Part shown: in pieces, positions 1 to 10,584 of the stretch
Layout: each line of letters starts with the position of its first letter
How positions within the stretch are numbered: position 1 is the first letter of the stretch
The notes under the pieces: generated by a model
Database searches by the model: none
What the model was told of the DNA's origin: nothing
Seen by the model: only the letters and a program-made list of their open reading frames with translations
Source of the DNA: Ecytonucleospora hepatopenaei
Lineage: Eukaryota; Microsporidia; Enterocytozoonidae
NCBI GenBank assembly: GCA_026692725.1
Contig: JAPMUG010000001.1
Coordinates: 434,001-498,000, forward strand
Length of the DNA stretch: 64,000 nt
Direction: 5' to 3'
Made by a program: the position numbers and the translations under genes

Positions 1-16
1 ATAGAATGTGTTATGA

Positions 17-2068
17 TTAGAGGGCAAACTATAAACAAAAAAATTATTTATGTTTATTTTACATAAATAAACATGTATATACCAAAAATATATGTAAACT
101 AAAATATTAAAAACATTTTTAAATTCTAACAAATTCTCCTTATGCTTTAGATTATTTTAAATAAATTAATTTTATTTTTCCTTTTTATGAATCGTCGTAA
201 AGATACAATCCTTATAAAATTAAAAAAGATAATTCAAAATCATAAAGAAACATTTTAAACAACAAAAATTTAAATGTTTTTTGCAAACATTGTAAATGTG
301 TAATAAAATGCAATTCAAAATTTGCTGTTATGCAACATATAAAAAGTAAAAAACATGAAAAAAACATGTTTATTACACATTGCAACGATCAAGTTTCTTC
401 TGAAGTAAATGAAAATTTATTTAAAAAATGAAATTGCTAAAATTTTATGTAAAGGAATGTTGAGGTCTGATACACATTTACATAACATAAAAAATGTAAG
501 AATTCATAAGATTCATATTAAAATATTGTTTGTTAAAACTCATTTATTAAAACAAAAAGTAGGGTTAAAATAAACTAACAAAAAATACTGATTTTAAAGA
601 AATGGTATTTCAATTAATTGGACAAAAGGTATCTGAAACTACCGTTAGAAAACAAATCAAAATTTTATATGAATTTGAACAAAAAAATTATTAAATTAAA
701 TAAAAAATCAATCCTTTTACATTATTTTTGACAAAAGTCCTATTAAAAACATAAAATTTTGGAATGTTTTAATAGGATTTGTCAAAAATCCTGGAAAGGA
801 GTATTTACTAGGATGTTTTAGTACCGATAAAACATCAGACAGTAAACTTTTAGAGGCAACTATTAATGAATTGTTTTTAAAATATGATTTAAAATATAAA
901 AACCTGAAACTAACTAATCAGTGATGCAGTCAGGTACAACATTTTATTTTATGAAGAATTACGTAAAAAACAACCTCATGTAATGCACTTTACTTGCATC
1001 AGTCACCTTTTACACAATTGTGTGACGTTTTTATAAAAAAATTCAAAAAGGTAAATTTACTAATAAAAAAAATCAATACTCTCATAGGTTATAATAAAAG
1101 TCTCCATAGTCTGTTAAAACAACTTGGATCTTTTAAAAAACCTTGTGAAACACGATGAGGTACAACAATTGATTTTTTGATTTTTTTAAAAATAATTTTG
1201 ATCAAGTGTGCAAAATTTTAATTAATTTTAAAAACGATAGTTCTGAAACATATAAAAATTGTATGAATTTGATCAATAATAAAGCCGTTTATGATAATAT
1301 TTTATATATAGTCAAAAAATATGTTTTTTTTTGCAAAATTTATTGTTGAAAGTGAAAAAAGCAATTTTTCAAATTTAGATAGTATTGAAATGATTAAAAA
1401 AATCAGGTTTGATCATGACAAAATTAATTTAAGTAAAAATTTGGAAAAAAGAATTAGGAAACATTTTTTAAATAATTACTTTTATAATAAAAAAATGATA
1501 ACTGAAATTCAAACAAAGTTTTATTATTGCCTAGTTCAGGTTCTGAGGTAGAAAAATCATTTAACATGCTTAAAGATATGCTTAAAGACAAAAGAAATTT
1601 TAAAAAGGAAAATATCGAAATGTTTTTCTTCATTAAGTACAATAAATTTTGAAAAAAAACAATTTTTTAATAAAACATATTTTAATATAAAAAAACCGAT
1701 TTCCATTCTAAAAGCTATTAAAATGAAATTTTTTTAATCCCCTTATATACCAAACATATTTTTTTAACGTTAAATAAAATTTTATAAAAAATTTTATTTT
1801 GTTGGTCTTAAAATATATTATTTTTGAATATAGGGGTTAAAAAATTTGGCTTTTTATATTAAATTAAAATTTTTTATTCTTATTTACTATTTTTTGAAAC
1901 ATAAAAGATGTTTTTAAAAAAAATTATAAAACATGACATAATATTAACAAATAGAAATTTACATACTTATTTATTTTTAAATATTATTGTGTTAAAAAGT
2001 GTTAAAATAAAATTTCAGTAGATATAAAGCATATTAAGGATTTGTTTATTTTAAAGTTTGCCCTCTAA
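17..2068 (+). mobile_element. hAT-type DNA transposon, copy 1 (both ends present)
   Basis: Both ends carry a 14-bp terminal inverted repeat, TTAGAGGGCAAACT at 17-30 and its exact complement at 2055-2068. The subterminal sequence (AT-rich, with a TTTATTTTACATAAAT-like block) recurs beside the single terminus at 34588. Inside lies one decayed transposase reading frame with a BED-type zinc finger, followed by a non-coding AT-rich 3' region from 1660 to 2050. I could not find a convincing 8-bp target duplication at the flanks (tgttatga versus tgagtaat), so the insertion is old or the flanks have been rearranged. Confidence 0.8.
187..1652 (+). pseudogene. hAT-like transposase, frame-broken
   Basis: Translation across several frames gives a recognisable transposase. 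It starts at an ATG (residues MNRRKDTILI) and has a BED-type zinc finger near 276-362 (FCKHCKC followed by QHIKSKKHEKN). Next come a DESP-like segment near 725 (here DKSP), VLIGFVKNPGKEYLLGC near 765-815, and a dimerisation-type C-terminus (SGSEVEKSFNMLKDM near 1537-1580). Multiple single-base shifts and stops interrupt it, for instance near 670, 920 and 1030-1320. The order matches the less damaged copies at 8141 and 32518, so the family call is firm. It should be inactive. Confidence 0.8.
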
Positions 2069-2079
2069 TGAGTAATATT

Positions 2080-2640
2080 CCTCTACATAAACTAAAAATA
2101 GAGGTTTTAAGAAATACTATTAAAATTAACTACTAACATCTAAACAAATTTATGTAATACTCCAAATAAAAAATTTACATGATTTTGAACAAACTAAACT
2201 AAAAATATGATTAAAAACAATTTTTTTACATATTTATAGATGAAAGTCCAATCTAAATGTCAATAAATTGAATGTTTTGTCGGGTTAGTTTACTTTCCTG
2301 GGAAAGAATATTTGCTGGCAACTGTTTCTACCAATGAAGCTTCCAGTAGTACAGTAAGTTGTGGTATTTTAGACCAAATTATAACTAACTATAGTCTAAT
2401 ATACGAAAATTTTAAATTAGTTGTTTCTGATGCAGCAAGATATAACAGCGTGTTGCATGAACTATTATTAGAAAAAAATCAAAATATTATGCATTTTACA
2501 TCCATAACCTATTAGTTGCTTGATTGTACATTAAAAATTTTTAATAATTTTGATAATGCTATAAATTTAATAAAACTAATAAACATTTTAATAGGATTTG
2601 ATAAAAATTTTTATAAAGAAATTTTGAAAATTGAATCATT
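2080..2640 (+). pseudogene. hAT transposase fragment
   Basis: A 5'- and 3'-truncated relative of the element at 17-2068 follows its right end by only a few bases. It keeps the block corresponding to the DESP motif (FIDESPI near 2233-2256), a YFPGKEYLLA-like segment near 2291-2316, and the VSDAARYN and NIMHFTSI segments at 2420-2510. It stops where minus-strand mariner homology begins near 2640-2800. It has no intact frame and no terminal repeats. Confidence 0.6.
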
Positions 2641-2829
2641 TAAACGTCTCCTATGAAACTTAGATGGACAAATTTAGATCTTTTTAATTTAAATAAACTT
2701 TTATAAAAAATAACAATTTTAAAGACCAAAATCAAAAGTATTAAAAATTGTGCTCTATTTTTACAAAAAAAGATAATATATACATAAGTGTAACCATAAA
2801 ATTGAATAAAATAAAGATAAACTGATTTA

Positions 2830-3851
2830 ATAACGAGTATACCCGTCCTTTGCGTCATAAACTTCTTTTCTCCTTCTTTCCATACTATCAACTATACTAT
2901 CAGCCATTTTTTGAAATGTTTTCACTAATATTTAATATCATTTTTCATATACTTTTTTTAAAAGTTCGTCGTCATTTTTCGACCTAAAATCACTATTATT
3001 TCTCTTGTCGACGGCCCACAAATGCTCTATTGGGTTATAATCAGGTAATTGGGACAGCAATTTAAGCGTTGGGAACAGTCACTTTTTAGGTGACTTTTAA
3101 TTAAGGCGTGGTGTGCTTGGGATCATTATCAACTGAAAAATCAGATCAAATATTCCCAATTTATAAAACGAAACTTCCATGTTTTCCTTAAGTATCTTTA
3201 AATATTGAAAACGATCTATTTTCCATTCGATTCGCACCAGCTTCCCAACACCTGAGTATGAAAAACCTCCCCATACCATAATTTTTTATCCACCATATTT
3301 GGTGGTCCCTATTAAATTCTTGTTCATTCACAATTCATCTTGCTTCCTTCTGACATAACAAATTTTTGGGTAGTTTAATCGTTCAAACGGGCTTTCATCG
3401 GACTAGGCACATTTCTTGAATGATCTTTTGGAATGTACATCCACTCCTTAGCCTTTTGAAAACGCCTTTTCATATTTTCAGGTGTTAAATAAGGCTTTCG
3501 GAGTCCAATGTACATTTAATAACTTAATTCACACTAGATATAATAACCGTGTCTCGATAAATTGCATTATTAAATTTTTTTTCTCCGCCATCACCGCTAT
3601 CTGTTTATTATTAAATTTTTCTTTTGACCTTAATAGGCCTTCAATATATGTCTTTTGTGAAGGAGGAACGGTTGATGTATAGACAGTACCTTTTTACGTA
3701 AGGTATGGCCTCTATCTTTGTATTTTTTAACTACATAACCAATAGTAGATCTATTGATTTTTAACTCATCAGAAATTTTTTTAAGACTCCATTTTTGCTC
3801 ATAATAAGCAATAATTTTGCCTTTAGTAAATTCACTGAGGTGTTTTGACAT
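2830..3851 (-). pseudogene. Tc1/mariner transposase remnant
   Basis: The minus strand begins with an ATG at 3851 (MSKHLSEFTKGKIIAYYEQK), a helix-turn-helix of the Tc1/mariner type with the second helix at LKINRSTIGYVVKKYKDRG. The catalytic part is scattered in other frames: WGGFSYSGVGKLV near 3230-3275 and the DNDPKHT motif near 3108-3135. A C-terminal GEKKFMTQRTGILVIKSV-like end lies near 2820-2880. Frameshifts and stops are frequent. It is the same subfamily as the better preserved copy at 9415-10343. Confidence 0.7.
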
Positions 3852-3899
3852 AAAAAGGTTATAAAAAAGCAATATTTTTTTAAATTTTAGGAGGGAAAA

Positions 3900-4510
3900 C
3901 CGTTTCTTCTAGTTTTCTTTTGACACTTTGATATAAAATTATCGTCTAAATAATAAAATAAACAAAACAATGAAAAACTAGTTTTAGAAATCTCTATATA
4001 TAAAGTATGACACATTGGTGAATTGTCAACAACTTTGTTTTTGGGAAAAAACATTGAACATTAAGGTTTTCTGATTAAAAAAGACACTATTATAAGTAAT
4101 TTATCATATCTGGTGTTAAATGTTGGTCCATTGTGTTTTAATATATTTTTTGAAAAGTTTTTTTCTTGTGATGAAAATTTTATAACGAAAGTTTTTGATA
4201 AGTAATCTTAATGCTATTTTTTATAGTTATAAGCAATTTTTAAAAAACTCTATCGTATTTATAATTATTTAGTATCAGATAACAAACTACCATATCTTAG
4301 CACATTGGAATAAAAAAAAGTAATTTTTATAATTTATTGTCATTTCTTTTTCTTTCTTTTTCTCCTGTCCTTCTCCATTCTTTTTTGACCTGATGTCCAA
4401 AGGATACTTACATGTAAAGAACAACTAATAAATTAATATACCATTTGCTTTATTTTAAATATAAGGTTGAAAGAAGTTCAAAAATATTTTTAACACAGCA
4501 TTAAAACATA
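3900..4510. other. AT-rich spacer without recognisable genes
   Basis: This lies between the minus-strand mariner remnant and the outer terminal repeat at 4511. I see only AT-rich sequence with scattered stops in all frames and a short pyrimidine-rich run at 4343-4378. Nothing coding can be supported. Confidence 0.5.
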
Positions 4511-4682
4511 CAGTCCTTCGCATAAATATTAGGACAATTAAAAATAACACTTCCAAACACATTAACATATAAAATCTTATTTATATATAATAAATTTCTA
4601 ACTAAAGCATTTTTGTTCAATATTTGTTATTTGTCAACATATGGGTAATTTTTATAAAGATTAAAAATCACCTTTGCATAAG

Positions 4683-5341
4683 TGTCATAGTATACACCTG
4701 ACAAGAAAATTTTTAGTTAAAAAATTTTTTACATTTTAACCATCCCCAGAATTTTTATAAAAAAATTTATTTATATTTTTAACTTTATTATATACATTTA
4801 AAAGACAATACCAAAAACAGCAGGAAGGAAGGAAAAGAGAAGGACAGGAGGAGGTGTCGTCGACTTGAGTCCGAAGCACATAGAGTAAGGATGTCCCAAG
4901 AGGAAGAGGAAAAGTGGAACAGGAGAAGCAAGGAGATAAAAAGGGGAAAAAGATAACTGCCACGTCCTGGCATGGCGGAGGAAAAAGGGTAATTTTTAAA
5001 ATTTATTGAGTCATCATTTTCCTTCTTGTCTTGCTCTTCTTCTCTTTCCTGTTGAGCACGCTCCTCCTCTTCACGAGCCATTCTAGCTCTGTGGGCCTCT
5101 GACTCGAGGCGGCGACGCCTCCTTCTGTTTTTCTCTCTCCTTTTTTGTCCTGGTGTTTTAGGCATATATATATTTAGTAAAATTAAAATAATAATATTTA
5201 AAACTCTTTAATGATGAAATTGGTTGGGGTAAAAAGTTTAAAAAATTTTTTTAAAAAAAATTTTTATTGTCAGGTTTATACCATGACAATAACTAAAAAA
5301 TTCTAAAGATTTTTTTCTTCCCCCTGCGGTAGAACGTGGCA
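4683..5341 (+). mobile_element. TG...CA basic-peptide element (LTR-like), copy a, split by copy b
   Basis: After removal of copy b (4958-5288 plus its duplicated target 5289-5293) this is a 323-bp unit running from TGTCATAGTATA to AACGTGGCA. It is flanked on both sides by the 5-bp duplication ATAAG (4678-4682 and 5342-5346). Its plus-strand frame reads through RRLESEAHRVRMSQEEEE near 4850-4915, the same peptide as in the other copies, but with a frameshift upstream. It inserted into the 5' terminal repeat region of the mariner whose transposase starts at 5432. TG...CA ends, 5-bp duplication and size fit a solo LTR. Confidence 0.75.
4958..5288 (-). mobile_element. TG...CA basic-peptide element (LTR-like), copy b, nested in copy a
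   Basis: This 331-bp unit is in inverse orientation and inserted into copy a. It has a perfect 5-bp target duplication ATAAC (4953-4957 and 5289-5293). Read on the minus strand it starts TGTCATGGTATA and ends GGACGTGGCA. An ATG at 5165 opens a frame (MPKTPGQKRREKNRRRRRR, then LESEAHRARMAREEEE, then an acidic Gln/Glu stretch) that stays open to the element's terminus and runs on into copy a. That open end is expected if the ORF normally continues into a downstream internal region such as gag. Confidence 0.75.
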
Positions 5342-5425
5342 ATAAGTATTGTGACTTGATCGAAAAACAACAATTTAATCAATAAAATTTTTTTCCTTGA
5401 TTTTTTTACATTTTTTATCTTTTTA

Positions 5426-6676
5426 ATGGTCATGCCAACGAAGAAACAATTAAGTGAAAATGAGAAAAAAATGATCTTTAAATATAAAGATGAAAAACTG
5501 CCAATGGCCCAAACAATCAGGTTAACAGTGCTGAGAACAGGCAAAAAGGAAGGGGAAGAATATCTGGAAGAATTTATTAACTTACTATTATTACTATTAT
5601 TATCATTATTGTTATTATTATTGGTATTACACTGCTGTTGTTGTTTTCCTCTTCTCTTGCTAATCTTGCCCTATGGGCTATGTTCTCTTGCTTCTTTCTT
5701 TCTCTTCTTTCTTTTTCTCTTCTTCTTCTACCTTCTAATCTTACCATGGATTAAACGTATGGGTAAATTTTGTAAAAAGTTTTTATAAAAAAATGGAGGA
5801 GAGGGTTTTAATTAAAATCTTAATTTTAATTGATTGTCTGGTATTACCTTAAGGTAATACCATGACAAACAGGTAGATCAAAGTCTACAATACACCGTAT
5901 TTGGGCCCAAAAAGAAGTAAAACCTCCCACACCACGTCCAGGAAGACACCCATTATTAAAAGGACGATTTTTTAAAATGGTTATAAAAAAATCAAAAGGT
6001 GAAAGAAACACTTGTAAAAGAATATAAAAGAATTGAATTAAAAAATGTCCCATGTCAATGTTTCTAGGGCTCTCTGAAAAAATGCCGAAAGGATCTGGGT
6101 AAGATGAAACCTAGTTCCCGTCTTACTGAAGGGAAAAAAGATCATGTTCCAATAGGCAACTTATCACATTTTTAAAAGGAAGAATGGGAAAAGTCATTTT
6201 TTTGGATGAGAAAAAGCTTAATCTTGACGGACCTGATGGTTTGAATTAGTATTGGCATGACAAATCACTTCCCGTCAAAACTTTTGAAAGAGACAGTGTG
6301 GTGGTGATAGCGTAATGGTTTGGGCGGCATTCACAGCACAAGGAACCTTGCACCTGGTGTTCATCGAGGGTACTATGACGTCAGGTTTGTACAAGAAATT
6401 GATTGAACGGATCATAGTACCCTTTGTATTGAATTCAGATGAAAATTTAATTTATCAACAAGACAATACAAGTGTGAGTGTGAATGGAGAAATGCGAGGA
6501 TTTTTTGAAAGAAAAGGTGTACCAGTATTAGAATTGCTCTCGTTCTCACCGGACTTGAATCCGATGGAAGCTTGTAGGGGTGGATAGGTTCAAAAAGTGT
6601 ATGATCAGTGTATTTCATATAGGCCAAAAAAAGACCTGAAAAATGCAATATTGAATACTTGGAGGAACATACCCTA
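5426..6676 (+). pseudogene. Tc1/mariner transposase remnant interrupted by element copy c
   Basis: The N-terminus (MPTKKQLSENEKKMIFKYKD from 5432) is a mariner helix-turn-helix start, close to those at 12766 and 15238. The frame is interrupted at 5529-5867 by a TG...CA element and then continues in broken frames: KVIFLDEKKLNLDGPDG near 6190-6240, GGDSVMVWAAF near 6300-6335, YQQDNTSVSVNGE near 6461-6495 and SPDLNPMEA near 6548-6573. It ends near 6676 (DLKNAILNTWRNIP). The terminal repeat follows at about 6756-6776. Frameshifts make it non-functional. Confidence 0.75.
5529..5867 (-). mobile_element. TG...CA basic-peptide element (LTR-like), copy c
   Basis: A 339-bp unit with a perfect 5-bp target duplication AACAG (5524-5528 and 5868-5872) interrupts the mariner transposase frame. 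On the minus strand it begins TGTCATGG, followed by a perfect 22-nt palindrome (5840-5861), and ends CTGTTCTCAGCA. An ATG at 5747 starts MVRLEGRRRREKERRKK. A one-base shift then moves ENIAHRARLAREEEN into another frame, followed by an Asn-rich stretch and NSSRYSSPSFLPVL up to the element end. Confidence 0.8.
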
Positions 6677-6884
6677 ATTTTATTTTAAAAATATTTTGTT
6701 TCCATGCAAAAAAGATACCATGGTATTAAAAGTTTAGGAGAAGAATAAATTATTTAAGTCTTAATATTTTTACGAAGATTTAAAAATTTTTTATCAGGAT
6801 TTCTACTAACTTTCAATAGTTTAATAAGTAAAATAAAAGGTTAAAACAGATTTTTATTCAATTTATATTAATTTTTTTATAAAG

Positions 6885-7210
6885 TGCTACGACCCTATCT
6901 TGAAGGAAGAAAAAAGTGCTTTTTAAAATTTATTGATTCGTCGTGCCTGTTTTTTCATCTTCTTCTTGATTCTGCTGAGCTGCCTCTTCTTCCTCTCGGG
7001 CTACCCTTGCTCGATGCGCCTCGGACTAAAGGCGACAAAGCCTCCTACTGGCATTTTCTCTCATTTTTTGTCCTGGTATCTTTGGAATGATATATATTTT
7101 TAACTAATTTAAAAACTAAAAAAATCTTTAAAGTTTATACTTTAAAAATAGGTTGAGTAAAAAGTGAAAAAATTTTTTAAAAATTTTATTTTCAAGTCAA
7201 TATCATGGCA
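6885..7210 (-). mobile_element. TG...CA basic-peptide element (LTR-like), copy d
   Basis: A 326-bp unit ends on the minus strand at TGCCATGATATTG (7210 side) and at GGTCGTAGCA (6885 side). Flanking pentamers are TAAAG (6880-6884) and TTAAG (7211-7215), a 4/5 match. The minus frame reads IPKIPGQKMREN..RRLCRL, a stop, then SEAHRARVAREEEEAAQQNQEE. It is clearly the same peptide as in copy b, but the start codon is lost and there is one premature TAG. This is the oldest-looking member of the MPKTPGQ subfamily. Confidence 0.65.
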
Positions 7211-7319
7211 TTAAGACATTTATATACAAATCTTAACTTAATTTTTTACTTAGCTCTAAAAAAACAGTCATAATATTTTTGCAAGGGACTGTATTATTTT
7301 TACTATTAGCATTACTTAT

Positions 7320-7648
7320 TGCCGAGAACAGGCAAAAAGGAGGGAGAAGAATATCTTGAAGAGTTTTTTAAATTATTATTACTACCATTATCATTATTGT
7401 TATTATTGCTGCTGTTGTTGTTTTCTTCCTCTCTTGCTAGTCTTGCCCTGTGGGCTTGGCTTTCCAGTTGTCTTCTCTGGCGCCTCTCTTTTTCTCTACG
7501 TCTTCTTCCTGCGGATCTTACCATGATAATGAATATTGGGGGTAAATTTTGTAAAAATCTTTTATATAAAAAAATGGAGGAGAGGATTTTAATTAAAATA
7601 TTAATTTTAATCAATTGTCTTGTATTACCTAAAGGTAATACCATGACA
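7320..7648 (-). mobile_element. TG...CA basic-peptide element (LTR-like), copy e, best preserved
   Basis: A 329-bp unit has a perfect 5-bp duplication CTTAT (7315-7319 and 7649-7653). It starts on the minus strand at TGTCATGGTATTACC and ends at CTGTTCTCGGCA. The ATG at 7524 opens an uninterrupted frame of 70 codons (MVRSAGRRRREKERRQRRQ, LESQAHRARLAREEEN, an Asn-rich run, then NSSRYSSPSFLPVLG). That frame leaves the element in frame and stops eight bases later at 7312. It lies just outside the right TA of the outer mariner repeats. Role of the peptide unknown; an N-terminal gag-like segment is my preferred reading. Confidence 0.8.
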
Positions 7649-7889
7649 CTTATGTTAGTATTATTGTTAGGGGGCAAACAAAAACAAAAAAAAACTAACT
7701 TATCATCTAAAGAGCTAGAATTATGTCTAACTTTACATGTTTTGTTTTTTTAAACATTAAATTGATTTTTTTCTATTTTTAAATTTCTCCTTATATATTC
7801 ATTAATTTTTAAAAATAAAAATACAATGAAAAAATCACATTAAAAGATAAAAACTAACTTTAAAAAAATAATTAAGATTTAGAAGACAC

Positions 7890-8600
7890 ATTTGTTATAA
7901 ACTAAAATTTTAATGTTTTTTGTTTACATATCAAAGATGTTATAAAATGTAAATCAAGATTTAAACTCAATCAACACATTAAACTAAAAAAACATGAAAA
8001 AAATGCATTTAACAATATTTGTGACGATAAATAAGATTTTTTTTATATAAATAAAAAATTCAATATTTAAAAAATTGTAAAAAGGAATGTAAAGATCATA
8101 CATTCCTTCACATAAATTAAAAAATAATGATTTTAATAAAATGTTGTTTGAGTTAACTGGCACAACTGTCAGTGAAACATTTGTCAGATCACAAATTGAA
8201 ACTTTGTATGATAACGAGCAGAAAAAACTATTAAATTTAATAAAAAATGAACCTTTTTATCTTATTTTTGATGAAAGTCCTATTAAAACATACAAAATTT
8301 GGAATGTTTTAATAGGATTGATCAAAAATCTAGGTAAAGAATATTTATTAGGAAGTTTTTATACAATTAAAACATCTAATAAAAACATGGTTCATGAAGT
8401 TATTGATACTTTAATCAAAAAATACATAGTTAATTATCAAAATTTGTATCTTTTGATCGTTGATGCGGTCAAATACAATATTGCATTTTATAATGATTTA
8501 TAAAAAAATATTTACACATCATGCATTTTGCATAAACAATAACTTTTTGCATAATTGTGTGACTTAAATTATGAAAAAAGTCAATGATGTTGATCAAAAA
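7890..8600 (+). pseudogene. hAT transposase N-terminal half, relatively well preserved
   Basis: A zinc-finger remnant (KCKSRFKLNQHIKLKKHEKN) lies near 7945-8003. It is followed by an open stretch of 120 codons at 8141-8503 (ELTGTTVSETFVRSQIETLY, FDESPIKTYKIWNVLIGLIK, NLGKEYLLGSFYTIKTS, LLIVDAVKYNIAF). The conserved His-Cys region that follows in other copies is already degraded at 8515-8580, and sequence after about 8620 is unrelated. No terminal repeat is visible on either side. Confidence 0.75.
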
Positions 8601-8619
8601 ATATTTATTTTTTGAAATA

Positions 8620-8888
8620 CACTAGAGGAAAAAAAGATTGCAAAATTTTTAAAACATATCTTTTAATTAAATTTATTTGACAATTCTTACAATACACTTA
8701 TAAAATTAAATAAAAAAACAATAGTATATTTTTTATCAATCAATATAACCGAAAAAAGTATATAGAAGGGCTATAAAACTTTTGTTATAAAAAAATTGGA
8801 CGAAAGTTTGCAGAAAAATCATATAAAACCATTTAATTAATAAACTATTTCGCTATATTTTATTTTTATTATTTTTTATTATACATTA
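8620..8888. other. AT-rich spacer between transposon remnants
   Basis: No frame and no terminal repeat can be supported. The right side (8830-8885) resembles the AT-rich leader seen upstream of other mariner starts. Confidence 0.4.
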
Positions 8889-9150
8889 TGCCATGGGTAG
8901 TAAGAAAGAATGTTCTGAGGTGGCTCAAAACATTATATTAACTATGTTACGGCGGACAAAAAATCGCCGAAATAAGCAAAGATACTGGGTACTGCGAGAG
9001 TACCATATATAAAATAAAGAACAATGGCGTGGCTGTGGCACCAAAAGCACAGGTCAGGAAGACTAAAATCACTGACTACTAAAGGAAAAAATATGTGATC
9101 AAATTAGCGTTGAGAAAAAACCTGAAAGCAAAGCAATTCGCTAGATCTTA
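8889..9150 (+). pseudogene. Tc1/mariner transposase 5' fragment
   Basis: This is a degraded helix-turn-helix region: MGSKKECSEVAQNIILTM at the start, then in another frame CESTIYKIKNNGVA (compare CKSKSTVY at 12858). It is cut at a tract (TACAGTGGTGTAACTAAAC, near 9148-9167) that resembles a Tc1/mariner terminus starting at a TA. Only about 90 codons remain. Confidence 0.5.
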
Positions 9151-9414
9151 TACAGTGGTGTAACTAAACTTATAAGAATTGCTCTAAGTTCTTTAAAAAA
9201 TTATGATTTTTTAATTTAATAAAATTTTTATAAAGGTTGAGAACGTATCATTTATTTATTATTTTATTAAATTCTGAAAATTGATTTTTTATACCCTTGA
9301 TGTAAGTAAAAAATGAGAAAAATAATTTTAATATTGGTAGGACCTCCCTTTGCCTTTAAACTGCTAAAACCCTCTTTTTCATACTTAAAACCAGGTTCTA
9401 TAACACCTCAGGTT

Positions 9415-10343
9415 TTATACTGTACCAAATTCGCTCCACCTCTGTGAATAATTCCTGTTGTTTTTCGCCCTGAAACCTGATAGTTTCTTTAAAATATAGG
9501 CCCATAAATGTTCAATAGGGTTCAGGTCCGGGGATTGAGACGGCCATTCCAATGTTACGAAGTTGCAACGCTCCAAAAACCCTTTTACGAGCTTGCTTGT
9601 ATGCTTCGGATCATTATCTTGTTGGAAAATTGGTTCTGTCAGGTTCATCATATAAAAAATTCTTCAAGGTTATTCTGTAATAAGTCTAAATATTGAAATT
9701 TGTCCATATTGCTTTTGATCAGAACAAATTTACCAACGCCGTAATATGAAAAACAGCCGCAAACCTGAATTTTGCCTCCTCCGTGTTTAATTGTACCTAT
9801 TAAATTTTTTAATAAATACTTTTCGCCTTTATTTCTTCTCACAAAAGGCTTTTAAGAAAGCGTATAAAACTCAAAGGGGACTCATCTGACCATACAACCT
9901 GTTTCCAATAGTCGTCCGGTACATACATCCAATCTATTGATTTTTTATATCTAAAATCAATATTTTTCTTAGTCAAATAAGCCTTCTCAATAATGCAAAG
10001 TTAAACAATTCTAATTTATGTTGGATATTGACAACTGTTGTACGACTGAGATCACAATTAAATTCTTTATTAACTTTTTCAGTTATTTCCTTATTAGAAA
10101 TTTTTTCAAATGATTTTAATAATTAAATAATTTAATTATTGAGGCTTTTTGAAAATCAGAAACTTTGGAAGATGTTAAAACGCATTTTCGGTCTGTAGTT
10201 CTCCTTTCCATGCTGTTTTTAATGATTCTATCCACTGTCGCTAGTGGTATTTTAACTTTTTTCGAGATGTCTTTGTAAGTTAGATTTTCATCCAGTAAAG
10301 CCAAAAGTCGTCCTTTAGTTAGGTCATTAATGTGTTTAGACAT
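9415..10343 (-). pseudogene. Tc1/mariner transposase, minus strand, nearly full length
   Basis: It starts at the ATG at 10343 (MSKHINDLTKGRLLALLDEN, with helix-turn-helix YKDISKKVKIPLATVDRIIK). It continues through SDESPLSFIRFLKSLL near 9850-9900 in shifted frames, then KHGGGKIQVCGCFSYYGVG at 9730-9790. The third acidic region reads PIFQQDNDPKHTSKLVKGF followed by QSPDLNPIEHLWAYI at 9510-9640, the D-then-D/E spacing of the DDE family. At least two frameshifts separate the pieces. It is the least damaged mariner transposase of its subfamily here. Confidence 0.8.
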
Positions 10344-10584
10344 AAAAGGAACATTAAAATTTTGTTTATTATTGTTTTTTGTGGTGATAAAGTGATTTCT
10401 CATTTTTTTACTTACACTTTTTTAAAAAATTTTGATGTATGGTTTGAAAAAATAGTTTGTTTAAAAAAAACAAAAAAAAACATACCCCTAAGTGGTATAC
10501 AAACAGCACTAAAGACTGTTACGTAGAAAATGATAAGATGTTTCTAGGGGTCTAAAACATTTCTCATTTTTTACTTACAAGACT

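Larger units (their letters stand above)
4511..7291. mobile_element. Composite Tc1/mariner locus bounded by TA-flanked terminal repeats
   Basis: The left end CAGTCCTTCGCATAAATATT at 4511 is preceded by TA. The right end, complementary to CAGTCCCTTGCAAAAATATT and ending at 7291, is followed by TA (7292-7293). This is the usual Tc1/mariner arrangement of TIR plus TA duplication. Inside are a second mariner with its own transposase remnant (5426-6676) and four insertions of the TG...CA element family. I infer that the outer repeats belong to an older mariner that was filled by later insertions. They could instead be ends of two different elements. Confidence 0.55.

Noticed and set aside
17..2068. 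Target duplication of the first hAT element
   Set aside because: The flanking octamers (tgttatga and tgagtaat) do not match well enough to claim one.
4683..5288. One 606-bp palindromic transposon with ~22-bp terminal inverted repeats
   Set aside because: The two halves are two oppositely oriented copies of the same 5' end. Two distinct 5-bp duplications and the leftover 3' end at 5294-5341 show nested insertion instead.
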